From NCBI GenBank assembly GCA_964350875.1, contig CAYGLT010000050.1:1-17177 (forward strand): DNA of 17,177 bases. Direction: 5' to 3'. The notes under the pieces were generated by a model. It was not told where the DNA came from, searched no databases, and saw only the letters and a program-made list of their open reading frames with translations. Of this stretch, positions 1 to 6,931 are shown in pieces (the first letter of the stretch is position 1; each line of letters opens with the position of its first letter). The DNA is from JAHBXC01 sp964350875 (lineage in GTDB: Bacteria > Planctomycetota > Phycisphaerae > Phycisphaerales > UBA1924). Position numbers and translations under genes: made by a program.

Positions 1-3
1 CCG

Positions 4-9
4 TACACT
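4..9 (+). promoter_or_regulatory. Candidate -10 box (TACACT) for the CCA-transferase gene
   Basis: TACACT lies exactly six bases before the ATG at 16, where a -10 box would place transcription start on the start codon itself. There is no Shine-Dalgarno sequence in the 15 bases visible upstream. Similar boxes occur before several other genes here. The -35 region lies outside the window. Confidence 0.35.
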
Positions 10-15
10 GCGCCC

Positions 16-1296
16 ATGTCCGCACCTCGCGAGTTCGCGACCGAGATCGTCAGGCGTCTGCGCGGCGCCGGGCATGTCGCGTACTTCGCGGGCGGGTGCG
101 TGCGCGACGAACTGCTCGGGCTCCACCCCCAGGACTACGACATCGCCACCAGCGCGACGCCCGACGAGGTGCGCCCGCTCTTCAAGCGCGTGAACGAGGT
201 CGGCGCCTCCTTCGGCGTCATGCTCGTCCGAGAGGGCGGGTCCTCCGGCGCCACCATCGAGGTCGCGACCTTCCGCGAAGAGTCGGGCTACTCCGACAAC
301 CGCCGCCCCGACGAGGTGCGCTTCAGCGACGCGAAGGCCGACGCGAAACGCCGCGATTACACCGTGAACGCGCTCTTCCTCGACCCGCTCGACGAATCCG
401 AACGCGAGGGCGGCTCAGTCATCGACTTCGTGGGCGGGCTCGACGACCTTGCGCACAAGCGCATCCGCGCCGTGGGTGAACCCGACGCGCGGCTGGCGGA
501 AGACCACCTCCGCGCGCTCCGCGCCGTGCGCCTGGCCGCGCGGCTGGGGTTCACGATTGAACCGAAGACCGCCGAGGCCATCGCGCGGCACTCGACCGAA
601 CTCGCGGGCGTCTCGCGCGAGCGCGTGGGCGACGAACTCCGCCGCATGCTCACCCACCCCTCGCGCGCGATCGCGGTCGATCTGCTCGAACGCCTCCGGC
701 TCGACGGGCCGACGCTGGACTCGTCGAACGACCACCGCTCCCACCCACGGCCGAGCGTGGCCGGGCTGGCCGAGAACGCGCCCTTCGCATGTGCGCTGGC
801 CGCGTGGGTGATCGACCGCGCGCACGACGCCGAGTCCGGGCTCGATCCCAACACGCTCGAACACGCGCTCGCCGAGGCGCCGAAACGGCTGCGGGCCGCG
901 CTGTGCCTGTCCAACGACGAGCGGAGCGACCTCGTCGCGATCCTCCGGCTGCTGTCCTCGATCGCGTCCGGCTGGGACGACCTGCCCGTGGCGGGACGGA
1001 AGCGCTTGGCCGCTCAGGAACGATTCGCCGACGCGCTGGTCATCGTTGAATCGCGGGATCCCTCGCTGGCCGCCAGGACGCTGGCCGATGTCGCGGCCCT
1101 CGCGGCCACGCCTTCGGGCCTCGCGCCGGCCCCGCTGATCACGGGGGACGACCTCGCCGCGCTGGGTCACACGCCCGGGCCGGGGTTCAAGGCGGCCCTT
1201 GACGCCGCCTACGACGCGCAACTTGAGGACCGCGCCACCACCCGGGAAGAGGCCCTCGCCCGCGCGGCCGAGACCCTCAAACGGCAGGATGGGTAA
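16..1296 (+). CDS. cca: CCA tRNA nucleotidyltransferase (class II polymerase-beta superfamily)
   Basis: This 426-residue protein should add or repair the 3'-terminal CCA of tRNAs in the cytoplasm, using CTP and ATP without a template. The N-terminal nucleotidyltransferase head shows the flexible-loop motif GGCVRD (residues 26-31) and the metal-binding pair in DYDIA (D40, D42). The RRDYTVNAL motif starting at R112 follows, then the ED-LR-LRA-R-A-LGF helix (about 160-178) typical of the neck domain. The C-terminus has the LITGDDLAALG...PGP...QLED pattern seen at the end of many bacterial CCA enzymes. That pattern, together with normal length, favours CCA addition over poly(A) polymerase, although the two families share the head domain. 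The ATG at 16 is preceded by a -10-like box and no Shine-Dalgarno sequence. A gap of 219 bases separates it from the next gene, so it is probably transcribed alone or with genes upstream of the window. Confidence 0.93.
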   Translation: MSAPREFATEIVRRLRGAGHVAYFAGGCVRDELLGLHPQDYDIATSATPDEVRPLFKRVNEVGASFGVMLVREGGSSGATIEVATFREESGYSDNRRPDEVRFSDAKADAKRRDYTVNALFLDPLDESEREGGSVIDFVGGLDDLAHKRIRAVGEPDARLAEDHLRALRAVRLAARLGFTIEPKTAEAIARHSTELAGVSRERVGDELRRMLTHPSRAIAVDLLERLRLDGPTLDSSNDHRSHPRPSVAGLAENAPFACALAAWVIDRAHDAESGLDPNTLEHALAEAPKRLRAALCLSNDERSDLVAILRLLSSIASGWDDLPVAGRKRLAAQERFADALVIVESRDPSLAARTLADVAALAATPSGLAPAPLITGDDLAALGHTPGPGFKAALDAAYDAQLEDRATTREEALARAAETLKRQDG

Positions 1297-1360
1297 CGGA
1301 TACGGAACACCGCCGCTCCCGGCGCGTTCTATATGATGCAGGAGAGGGCGAATCCGGGCT

Positions 1361-1390
1361 CTGAACCGCCCCGGGGCTCACCCGTATACT
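1361..1390 (+). promoter_or_regulatory. Candidate promoter for the ClpP-like pair
   Basis: TATACT at 1385-1390 matches five of six bases of the sigma-70 -10 consensus. CTGAAC at 1361-1366, 18 bases upstream, is a weak -35 match. Use of this promoter would give a 5' leader of roughly 120 bases before the ATG at 1516. Position and the -10 match support it; nothing else does. Confidence 0.4.
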
Positions 1391-1499
1391 GATTCGTCCG
1401 GAACCCGCCCGTCATCCCCCCTCGAGGCGGCGACCGTCGTCCGAGCCCTGCGAACCCGCGTTCGGCCCGCGCCGATCGTGCCCGATACCGACCGTCAGC

Positions 1500-1506
1500 G
1501 GAGGAG
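1500..1506 (+). promoter_or_regulatory. Strong Shine-Dalgarno sequence
   Basis: GGAGGAG lies nine bases before the ATG at 1516 and fixes that start. It contrasts with the genes here that have no ribosome binding site. Confidence 0.8.
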
Positions 1507-1515
1507 CCGCCCACG

Positions 1516-2922
1516 ATGCACGCCAAGAAGTCCCGCCTCAAGCCCGCGTTCGGACTGCTCGCGATCGCCGCCGCCCTCGGCCTCGGCGCCGCGTTCCCCC
1601 TGACCGCGACCGCGCAGAACTCCGTCGTCGCCGCCGCGCTCTCCGACGACAACACCTACGACAAGGTGGTGTTCCGCAACGGGCGCATCATCGAGGGCCA
1701 GATCCTCGAAGAGACGATCGACACGATCCGCATGCGCATCGTCGTCGCGGGCATCAGCACGATCACGACCTATTCCAAGGCGGACATCCTCAACATCGAG
1801 CACGACCTGAAGGTCGAGGGCGAAGACGCGGCGACGACCCCCGCGAACAAGCCCGGCTCGAACACCACGAAGTCCGGCGACGAGAAAAAGGAGGTCCGCG
1901 AGGGCGCCCCGACCGTCTACCACTTCGAACTCAAGGGCAACTTCGGCCGCGACATCACCGGCACGCCGCTGACCAAGGCGTTCGAAGCCGCGATCGACGC
2001 GGCGCCCGATGTGATCATCATCGAGATGGACGCCAGTTCGCGCGGCGGCTTCGACGGCCTCTTCGCGGCGCGCATCGAAGAGATGACGCCCATGATCGAG
2101 CGCGCGCTCGGCAGCGGCCAGCGCATCGTCTTCTGGATCGATCGCGCCGAGGGCGGCGCCGCGTTCCTCCCGTTCGTCAGCCCCGAGATCTACTTCAAGA
2201 AGGACGGACGCCTGGGCGGCATCGGCTCGCTTCAGGACTTCGACATCGGCAACGAACGCGTGAACGAGAAGCAGATCTCGCTCCGCCTCGGCCACGCCGA
2301 AGGCCTCGCCATCACGGGCGGGTACGCGCCCGAACTCATCCGCGCCATGGCGCGCCAGGACTACTGGCTCGCGTACCGCATCCGCGGCGGGCAGATCGAA
2401 TTCATGCAGCGCGAGCCCACGGCCCAGGACAAGTCCGACGGCTGGCTCCTCCTCACCGACGACGGCGACGGCGACAACGAGGACAAGATGGAGGATGTCG
2501 TCCGCGGCCGAGGCAACGATGTCCTCAACCTCGACGCCGACACCGCCGTCCAACTCCAGGTTTCTGACGGCACCGCCGACACCCTCGACGATCTTGTGTT
2601 CCTCCTCGGCTACGGCCGCGAATACAACGAACTGGGCGAGGACTCCGAGAAGGTGATGAAGGACTGGGCCGATCGCATCGATCGCGCGCAGGAAACGCTC
2701 CAGCGACTCTCGAAGGACATCGAGTCCGCGGAAAGCCGCGGCGGCCGTCGCGGCGGCTCCGACGACGCGCGCCGTCTCATCGGCGAGCAGATCCGGCGCT
2801 ACCAGCAGATGATCAGCATCCTCGGCCAGTACTCCGAGGTGTTCGATCCCAGCGGCGGCCAGCGCAGCCAGGCCGAGGTGCGGATCGCCGAACTCCGGCT
2901 CGCGCTCCAGCGGCTCCGCTGA
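1516..2922 (+). CDS. Secreted ClpP/NfeD-fold protein, probably catalytically dead
   Basis: This is a 468-residue exported protein of unknown function. Residues 1-33 form a signal peptide (basic start, Ala/Leu core, ATA cleavage site before QN). Residues about 49-98 look like a small SH3/Sm-like barrel (KVVFRNGRIIEGQI...). Residues about 130-260 follow the ClpP/crotonase-like pattern of NfeD and SppA: a strand ending in MDASSRGG, then VFWIDRAEGGAAF and EIYF. When this is aligned by eye on its downstream neighbour, the position of the expected Ser nucleophile is Gly213, so hydrolysis is unlikely. The tail from about 375 is charged, helical and probably coiled coil. The gene is followed after 60 bases by a paralogue with the same architecture, so the two probably form one operon and perhaps one complex. 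The family assignment rests on pattern and on the paralogue, not on a full-length match. Confidence 0.72.
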   Translation: MHAKKSRLKPAFGLLAIAAALGLGAAFPLTATAQNSVVAAALSDDNTYDKVVFRNGRIIEGQILEETIDTIRMRIVVAGISTITTYSKADILNIEHDLKVEGEDAATTPANKPGSNTTKSGDEKKEVREGAPTVYHFELKGNFGRDITGTPLTKAFEAAIDAAPDVIIIEMDASSRGGFDGLFAARIEEMTPMIERALGSGQRIVFWIDRAEGGAAFLPFVSPEIYFKKDGRLGGIGSLQDFDIGNERVNEKQISLRLGHAEGLAITGGYAPELIRAMARQDYWLAYRIRGGQIEFMQREPTAQDKSDGWLLLTDDGDGDNEDKMEDVVRGRGNDVLNLDADTAVQLQVSDGTADTLDDLVFLLGYGREYNELGEDSEKVMKDWADRIDRAQETLQRLSKDIESAESRGGRRGGSDDARRLIGEQIRRYQQMISILGQYSEVFDPSGGQRSQAEVRIAELRLALQRLR

Positions 2923-2970
2923 TCTCGACACTCCATTCGCGCCTCACCGACACACAAGCATCCACTCGCC

Positions 2971-2974
2971 GGAG
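2971..2974 (+). promoter_or_regulatory. Shine-Dalgarno sequence
   Basis: GGAG ends eight bases before the ATG at 2983 and supports that start. Confidence 0.6.
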
Positions 2975-2982
2975 ACGGCAGC

Positions 2983-4296
2983 ATGACGAAGACTTTCCGC
3001 AACGCACTCGACACTCTCCGGACCAGATTCGCCGCGCTCCTTGCGCTCGCGATCGTCTGCGCGGCCATGGCGCCCGGCGCGTTCGCCGCCGACAAGGTCA
3101 CCCTGAAGGACGGCACCGTCCTCGAAGGGACGATCGAGCGTGAGGGCGACGGATTCATCTTCCTCCTGATCAAGATCGGCGCGGTCGAGAACCGCCGGCT
3201 GATCCTCCGCGAGGACATCAAGACCATCTCGCGCGACGAGCCCGCCGCGACAGCCGACTCCTCGACCAAGGCCAAGGCGTCGGATCGCGGCACGAAGGCC
3301 AAGACCCGCGACACCGAGGCGACCATCCCGCCCGGCACGCGGCGCGTCGCGTTCATCTCGCTGGGCGACCCGCCGGACAAGGACATGGTCGGCCCGTTCA
3401 TGAACGCCGCCGCGCTCGAGCGTTCGATCGAGATCCTCAACGACATGCCCGACGAGACGCGGCCCGAGATCGTCGTGCTCAAGATCAACTCGGGCGGCGG
3501 CGCGCTGTTCGAGATCCAGAAACTCAGCGATGTCATCGAGGACAAGATCAAGCCCAAGTACCAGGTCGTCGCCTGGATCGAATCGGCGATCTCCGCCGCG
3601 GCGATGACCGCGTACACCGTGGAAGACATCTACTTCATGTCCAAGGGCAACCTCGGCGCCGCCACCGGCTACCGGATGGTGAACGGGCGCGCCGAAGCGG
3701 TCGAGGGCCAGCAACTCGAAGAAGTGCTCTACATGATGGAGCAGATCGCGGACCGCGGCGGGCACTCGCCGCTCGTGATGCGCGCGATGCAGATCGAACA
3801 GGAACTCTCCGCCGACATCGACGAGAACGGCGTGGTCACCTGGAGGCCCGACCTCAAGGGCCAGTATGTGGTGAACCCCGAGGGCCGCATCCTCACCTTC
3901 AACTCGAAGGACGCGACCAGGTTCCAACTCGCCAAGGGCGTCGCCGACACCAAGGCCGACCTGCTCAAACTGATCGTGGGCGACAGCGAATGGGTCGAGG
4001 TGGGCCTCGAAGCCGACGAATACCAGCACGAATTCCGCGACAATGTGTTCAACGCGCAGCGCGAGGTGCGTGAATTGCAGACGAAGTTGGGTTTGGAAAT
4101 GCAGGCCGCCCAGTCGTCGCGCAACGACGAGCAGGCCATCGGCCGCCATGTCGGCGCCGCGCGGCGCTACCTCGCGCAGATCCGCTCGTGGGTCCGCAAG
4201 GCCCCGTCGCTCGAGGTCTACGAGGGCTGGACGCCCGAACGCTTCCGCGACATCGAGGAGCAGATCCGCGAGTTCCAGCGCCAGTCCCGCCGCTGA
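2983..4296 (+). CDS. Secreted ClpP/NfeD-like serine-protease-fold protein
   Basis: This is a 437-residue exported paralogue of the gene before it. A signal peptide ends near residue 35 (AFA before AD). An SH3/Sm-like segment follows at about 37-86 (DKVTLKDGTVLEGTI...). The protease-fold domain at about 105-260 has VVLKINSGGG, the equivalent of the oxyanion-loop DTPGG motif of NfeD/SppA proteins, then ESAISAAAMTAY...EDIYF, which aligns with the AASAG nucleophile motif and puts the candidate Ser at 204. NfeD proteases use a Ser-Lys dyad with the Lys roughly 40 residues later, but no lysine lies between K220 and the DLKG segment near 291. Activity is therefore doubtful. The C-terminal third is helical and charged. 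The NfeD membrane and OB domains are absent. A strong terminator follows. The protein could be a scaffold or an envelope protease with altered chemistry. Confidence 0.75.
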   Translation: MTKTFRNALDTLRTRFAALLALAIVCAAMAPGAFAADKVTLKDGTVLEGTIEREGDGFIFLLIKIGAVENRRLILREDIKTISRDEPAATADSSTKAKASDRGTKAKTRDTEATIPPGTRRVAFISLGDPPDKDMVGPFMNAAALERSIEILNDMPDETRPEIVVLKINSGGGALFEIQKLSDVIEDKIKPKYQVVAWIESAISAAAMTAYTVEDIYFMSKGNLGAATGYRMVNGRAEAVEGQQLEEVLYMMEQIADRGGHSPLVMRAMQIEQELSADIDENGVVTWRPDLKGQYVVNPEGRILTFNSKDATRFQLAKGVADTKADLLKLIVGDSEWVEVGLEADEYQHEFRDNVFNAQREVRELQTKLGLEMQAAQSSRNDEQAIGRHVGAARRYLAQIRSWVRKAPSLEVYEGWTPERFRDIEEQIREFQRQSRR

Positions 4297-4323
4297 GTTC
4301 ACCCGACCGATCACCCACCCACG

Positions 4324-4354
4324 CGACGCGGCCGACCGGCCGCGTCGTTCTTTT
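4324..4354 (+). terminator. Rho-independent terminator
   Basis: A perfect 10-bp stem (CGACGCGGCC / GGCCGCGTCG, four-base loop GACC) is followed directly by TTCTTTT. It lies 27 bases after the stop of the second ClpP-like gene and well before the next start at 4424, exactly where the end of the 1516-4296 unit would be expected. Confidence 0.88.
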
Positions 4355-4423
4355 CCCGGGACGATCGCGCTTCACGCCGATACAACCACGACCACACGCA
4401 CGCCAACGCGAGAACCAGACCCC

Positions 4424-6124
4424 ATGCCAGACGCTCCCACCACGACGATCCCCTTCGACGGCGCCGACATCGAGGCCGTGCGCACGCACGCCCGCGCCCT
4501 CGCGGAGCGGGAGATCAGCGACGCGGCCGGGTTCGAGCGATGGCTGATCGACCGGTCAGAATTCGACGCCGCATGCGCCGAGACCGAGGCGAACCTGTAC
4601 ATCACGATGACGCGCGACACCGAGGATCAGGCCGCCAACGCCGCCTACACCCGGTTCATCGAGACGGTCTCGCCCTCGCTCAAGACCATCGGTTTCGAAC
4701 TCGACCGCAAGCAGGTCGCGCTGCACGAGCGGTTCACGCTCGACCCGAAGCGCTACGGCGTGCTGGAGCGCGACACCCGCGCCGATGTCGAACTCTTCCG
4801 CGAGGAGAATGTGCCCCTCCAGACCGAACTCGCGAAGATGACCCAGCGCTACGAGCAGATCTGCGGCTCGATGTCCGTGCAGTTCGACGGCCGCGAGCAG
4901 ACGCTCCCCCAGATGGCGCGCTACCAGGAGCGCACCGATCGCGGCGTGCGCGAGGGCGCGTGGCGCGCCGTCGCCGAGCGGAGGATGCGCGACACCGCGG
5001 CGCTCGAGGACCTGTTCGACCAGATGCTCGCGAAGCGCCACCAGATGGCGCTCAACGCGGGCGAGGAGGGATTCATCGGGTACATGTTCCGCGCGAAGCA
5101 CCGCTTCGACTACACGCGCGAGGATTGCCGCGCGTTCCACGAGTCGATCGAGAAGCATTGCGTGCCGGTCGTGCGTGAACTCGACGCGTTGCGCCGCAAG
5201 CGTCTCAAGTCCGGCCCGCTCCGCCCGTGGGATCTCGCGGTGGACACGCTCGGCCGCGCGCCGCTCAAGCCGTTTGAGACCGCCGAGGAACTCGTCACGA
5301 AGACCTCGCGCGTGTTCGACGAGATGGGCGGCGGGCTGGGCCCTCTGTTCGCGCGGCTCACGAAGGGCGATTGCCTCGACCTCGCGTCGCGCAAGGGCAA
5401 GGCGCCGGGCGGGTACCAGTATGTGCGCGACTTCTCGCGCGAGCCGTTCATCTTCATGAACGCCGCGGGCATGCACGGCGACATCCGCACGATGATCCAC
5501 GAGGCGGGCCACGCGTTCCACTCGATGCTGAGCGAGAACGACCCGCTCGTGCACTACCGGCACGCGCCGATCGAGTTTTCCGAGGTCGCGTCGATGGGCA
5601 TGGAGATGCTCTCGATGGGCCACTGGGGCGCGATCTACCCGGACCAGGCCGATCTCGACCGCGCGCGGCGCGATCAACTCGTGGGCGTGGTCAGCATCCT
5701 CCCGTGGATCGCGACGGTCGACGCGTTCCAGTTGTGGCTCTATGAGAACCCCGATCACACGCGCGAGCAACGCCGCGAGTATTGGGAATCGCTCATGACC
5801 CGCTTCGGGCACGACATCCACTGGAAGGGGCTCGAGGATGTCCGCGCGACGCTCTGGCACCGCCAGTTGCACATCTTCACCGTGCCGCTCTACTACATCG
5901 AGTACGGCATCGCGCAACTCGGCGCGCTCCAACTCTGGAATGTCATGCGCGAGTCGGGGCTCGATCGGGCGCTCGACGGGTACGAGCGTGGCCTCTCGCT
6001 CGGCGGCAGCCGCCCGCTTCCCGAACTCTTCGAGGCCGCGGGGATCCGGTTCGATTTCTCGGGCCCGACCGTCGAGCGGCTCATGAAGGCCGTGAGTGAG
6101 GAACTGGGCAAACTCCCGGAATAA
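4424..6124 (+). CDS. M3 family oligoendopeptidase (zinc metallopeptidase)
   Basis: This protein should cleave short peptides in the cytoplasm. From the ATG at 4424 it has 566 residues and no signal peptide. The zinc site is HEAGHAFH (H359, E360, H363), and the third ligand is E387 in the segment IEFSEVAS, 28 residues after H359, as in M3 peptidases. The long helical N-terminal half and the C-terminal segment with LWHRQLHIFTVPLYYIEYGIAQ match the M3 oligoendopeptidase group related to PepF but distinct from it. The frame is open upstream to 4043, but that part overlaps the previous gene and the terminator, and its Arg/Ser-rich translation looks like an out-of-frame shadow, so 4424 is the start. 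No clear Shine-Dalgarno sequence is present; TACAAC at 4381-4386 is a weak -10 candidate. Its likely role is peptide turnover; the substrate is unknown. Confidence 0.93.
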   Translation: MPDAPTTTIPFDGADIEAVRTHARALAEREISDAAGFERWLIDRSEFDAACAETEANLYITMTRDTEDQAANAAYTRFIETVSPSLKTIGFELDRKQVALHERFTLDPKRYGVLERDTRADVELFREENVPLQTELAKMTQRYEQICGSMSVQFDGREQTLPQMARYQERTDRGVREGAWRAVAERRMRDTAALEDLFDQMLAKRHQMALNAGEEGFIGYMFRAKHRFDYTREDCRAFHESIEKHCVPVVRELDALRRKRLKSGPLRPWDLAVDTLGRAPLKPFETAEELVTKTSRVFDEMGGGLGPLFARLTKGDCLDLASRKGKAPGGYQYVRDFSREPFIFMNAAGMHGDIRTMIHEAGHAFHSMLSENDPLVHYRHAPIEFSEVASMGMEMLSMGHWGAIYPDQADLDRARRDQLVGVVSILPWIATVDAFQLWLYENPDHTREQRREYWESLMTRFGHDIHWKGLEDVRATLWHRQLHIFTVPLYYIEYGIAQLGALQLWNVMRESGLDRALDGYERGLSLGGSRPLPELFEAAGIRFDFSGPTVERLMKAVSEELGKLPE

Positions 6125-6210
6125 CTCGGCTTGGGTCAGAGGGTCGTCTTCCGGTTTCTCCTCCGGCTTCCGCTTTCCATTGTGAAGGCGAGATCCATCT
6201 CCGGGGATTC

Positions 6211-6215
6211 AGGAG
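6211..6215 (+). promoter_or_regulatory. Shine-Dalgarno sequence
   Basis: AGGAG lies seven bases before the ATG at 6223 and confirms the start at the signal peptide. The remaining bases of the 98-base gap upstream show no clear promoter or terminator. Confidence 0.7.
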
Positions 6216-6222
6216 CAGACCC

Positions 6223-6906
6223 ATGCGTTGGATATGTGCAGCAGCGGCGATGACTCTCGCAGTCTCGACGGCGAGCGCGAGCGTCGAATACCGGATCGAT
6301 GACGGCATTTCCGAACTCGGCGTCGGGTATCCGACGGCGTTCCCCCCCGGATATTCTGGCGATGTCAGCATGGCCGTGATCAACGGGTTCACGGCGGTCG
6401 CGGGGGGCGAGCGCATCACCGATGTGTACATGCTCACACCCGCCTGGGTCTACGGCGGGACGCTGACGGCCTATGTCTGGAGCGGCGGAGCCACTCCCAC
6501 CAACGCGACGGGCGCGGTATTGCAATCCAGCGCGACGATCACCACGCCCGCGGCAGGCCAGAACATTCTCATCGATGTCCCCGATGTCGACTTTGCCGCC
6601 GGGGATGTGTTCTTCGTCGGCATGCAGTTCACCTACACGGGCGGGACGGGGCCGTCTGTGCTGTTCGGACTGCTGGATCGCGACGGCACGGACAACGGCT
6701 ATTCGTACGGGCTTCAGAACTCGAGTTTCATGACTTGGAATCTCGGGGGGCCGGCCGATCTGTCGGTCCTCAATCCGGCGACCGTGAGCGGCGCGATCGG
6801 CGCCAACGGCAACTGGATCGTGCGCGCCAACGGCGAAGCAGTCCCGGCCCCTGCGGCGCTCGCGCCGCTCCTGGGTCTGGGTGCTTTCGGTCGCCGGCGT
6901 CGCTGA
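6223..6906 (+). CDS. Secreted protein with PEP-CTERM-like C-terminal anchor
   Basis: This is a 227-residue exported protein of unknown function. A short signal peptide covers about residues 1-20 (MRWICAAAAMTLAVSTASAS, cleaved after an A-x-A site). The middle is rich in Gly, Thr, Ala and aromatic residues and poor in Lys and Cys, as expected of an extracellular beta-sandwich. The C-terminus from residue 207 has the tripartite sorting signal: VPAP, a short hydrophobic stretch, and four arginines at the very end. In the canonical PEP-CTERM motif the second proline-flanked residue is Glu; here it is Ala. Known PEP-CTERM tails are processed by exosortases, none of which is encoded here. Codon use is slightly less GC-biased than in the flanking housekeeping genes, but no transfer is evident. 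It has its own Shine-Dalgarno sequence and appears monocistronic. Confidence 0.75.
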   Translation: MRWICAAAAMTLAVSTASASVEYRIDDGISELGVGYPTAFPPGYSGDVSMAVINGFTAVAGGERITDVYMLTPAWVYGGTLTAYVWSGGATPTNATGAVLQSSATITTPAAGQNILIDVPDVDFAAGDVFFVGMQFTYTGGTGPSVLFGLLDRDGTDNGYSYGLQNSSFMTWNLGGPADLSVLNPATVSGAIGANGNWIVRANGEAVPAPAALAPLLGLGAFGRRRR

Positions 6907-6919
6907 CCGGCCGCGTGTG

Positions 6920-6925
6920 TATCGT
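6920..6925 (+). promoter_or_regulatory. Candidate -10 box (TATCGT) for the decarboxylase gene
   Basis: TATCGT is followed by six bases (TCGCGC) and then the ATG at 6932. This spacing would make the mRNA leaderless. No Shine-Dalgarno sequence is present. The shared TTCGCG string next to the box recurs at 10805 and 12160. Confidence 0.4.
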
Positions 6926-6931
6926 TCGCGC

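Larger units (their letters stand above)
1297..1515 (+). other. 219-base intergenic region with promoter-like sequence
   Basis: This is the largest gap in the window. It holds a good -10 candidate (TATACT, 1385-1390), a second AT-rich patch (TATATGAT, 1330-1337), a short hairpin of CGAAC and GTTCG arms near 1450-1463, and the Shine-Dalgarno sequence of the next gene. An 18-codon reading frame from the ATG at 1336 has nothing to recommend it. No clear terminator for the upstream gene was seen. Confidence 0.5.

Noticed and set aside
1336..1392. An 18-codon frame beginning in the AT-rich patch upstream of the ClpP-like pair
   Set aside because: It is too short, with no ribosome binding site or known leader-peptide features. 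The AT-rich patch is better explained as promoter sequence.
4043..4423. Extension of the M3 peptidase frame upstream of 4424
   Set aside because: It overlaps the end of the ClpP-like gene in another frame, runs through a strong terminator, and its Arg/Ser/Thr-rich translation does not resemble protein of this family.
6125..6222. Terminator after the M3 peptidase gene
   Set aside because: The pyrimidine-rich stretch after the stop has no stable inverted repeat ending in a T-run.
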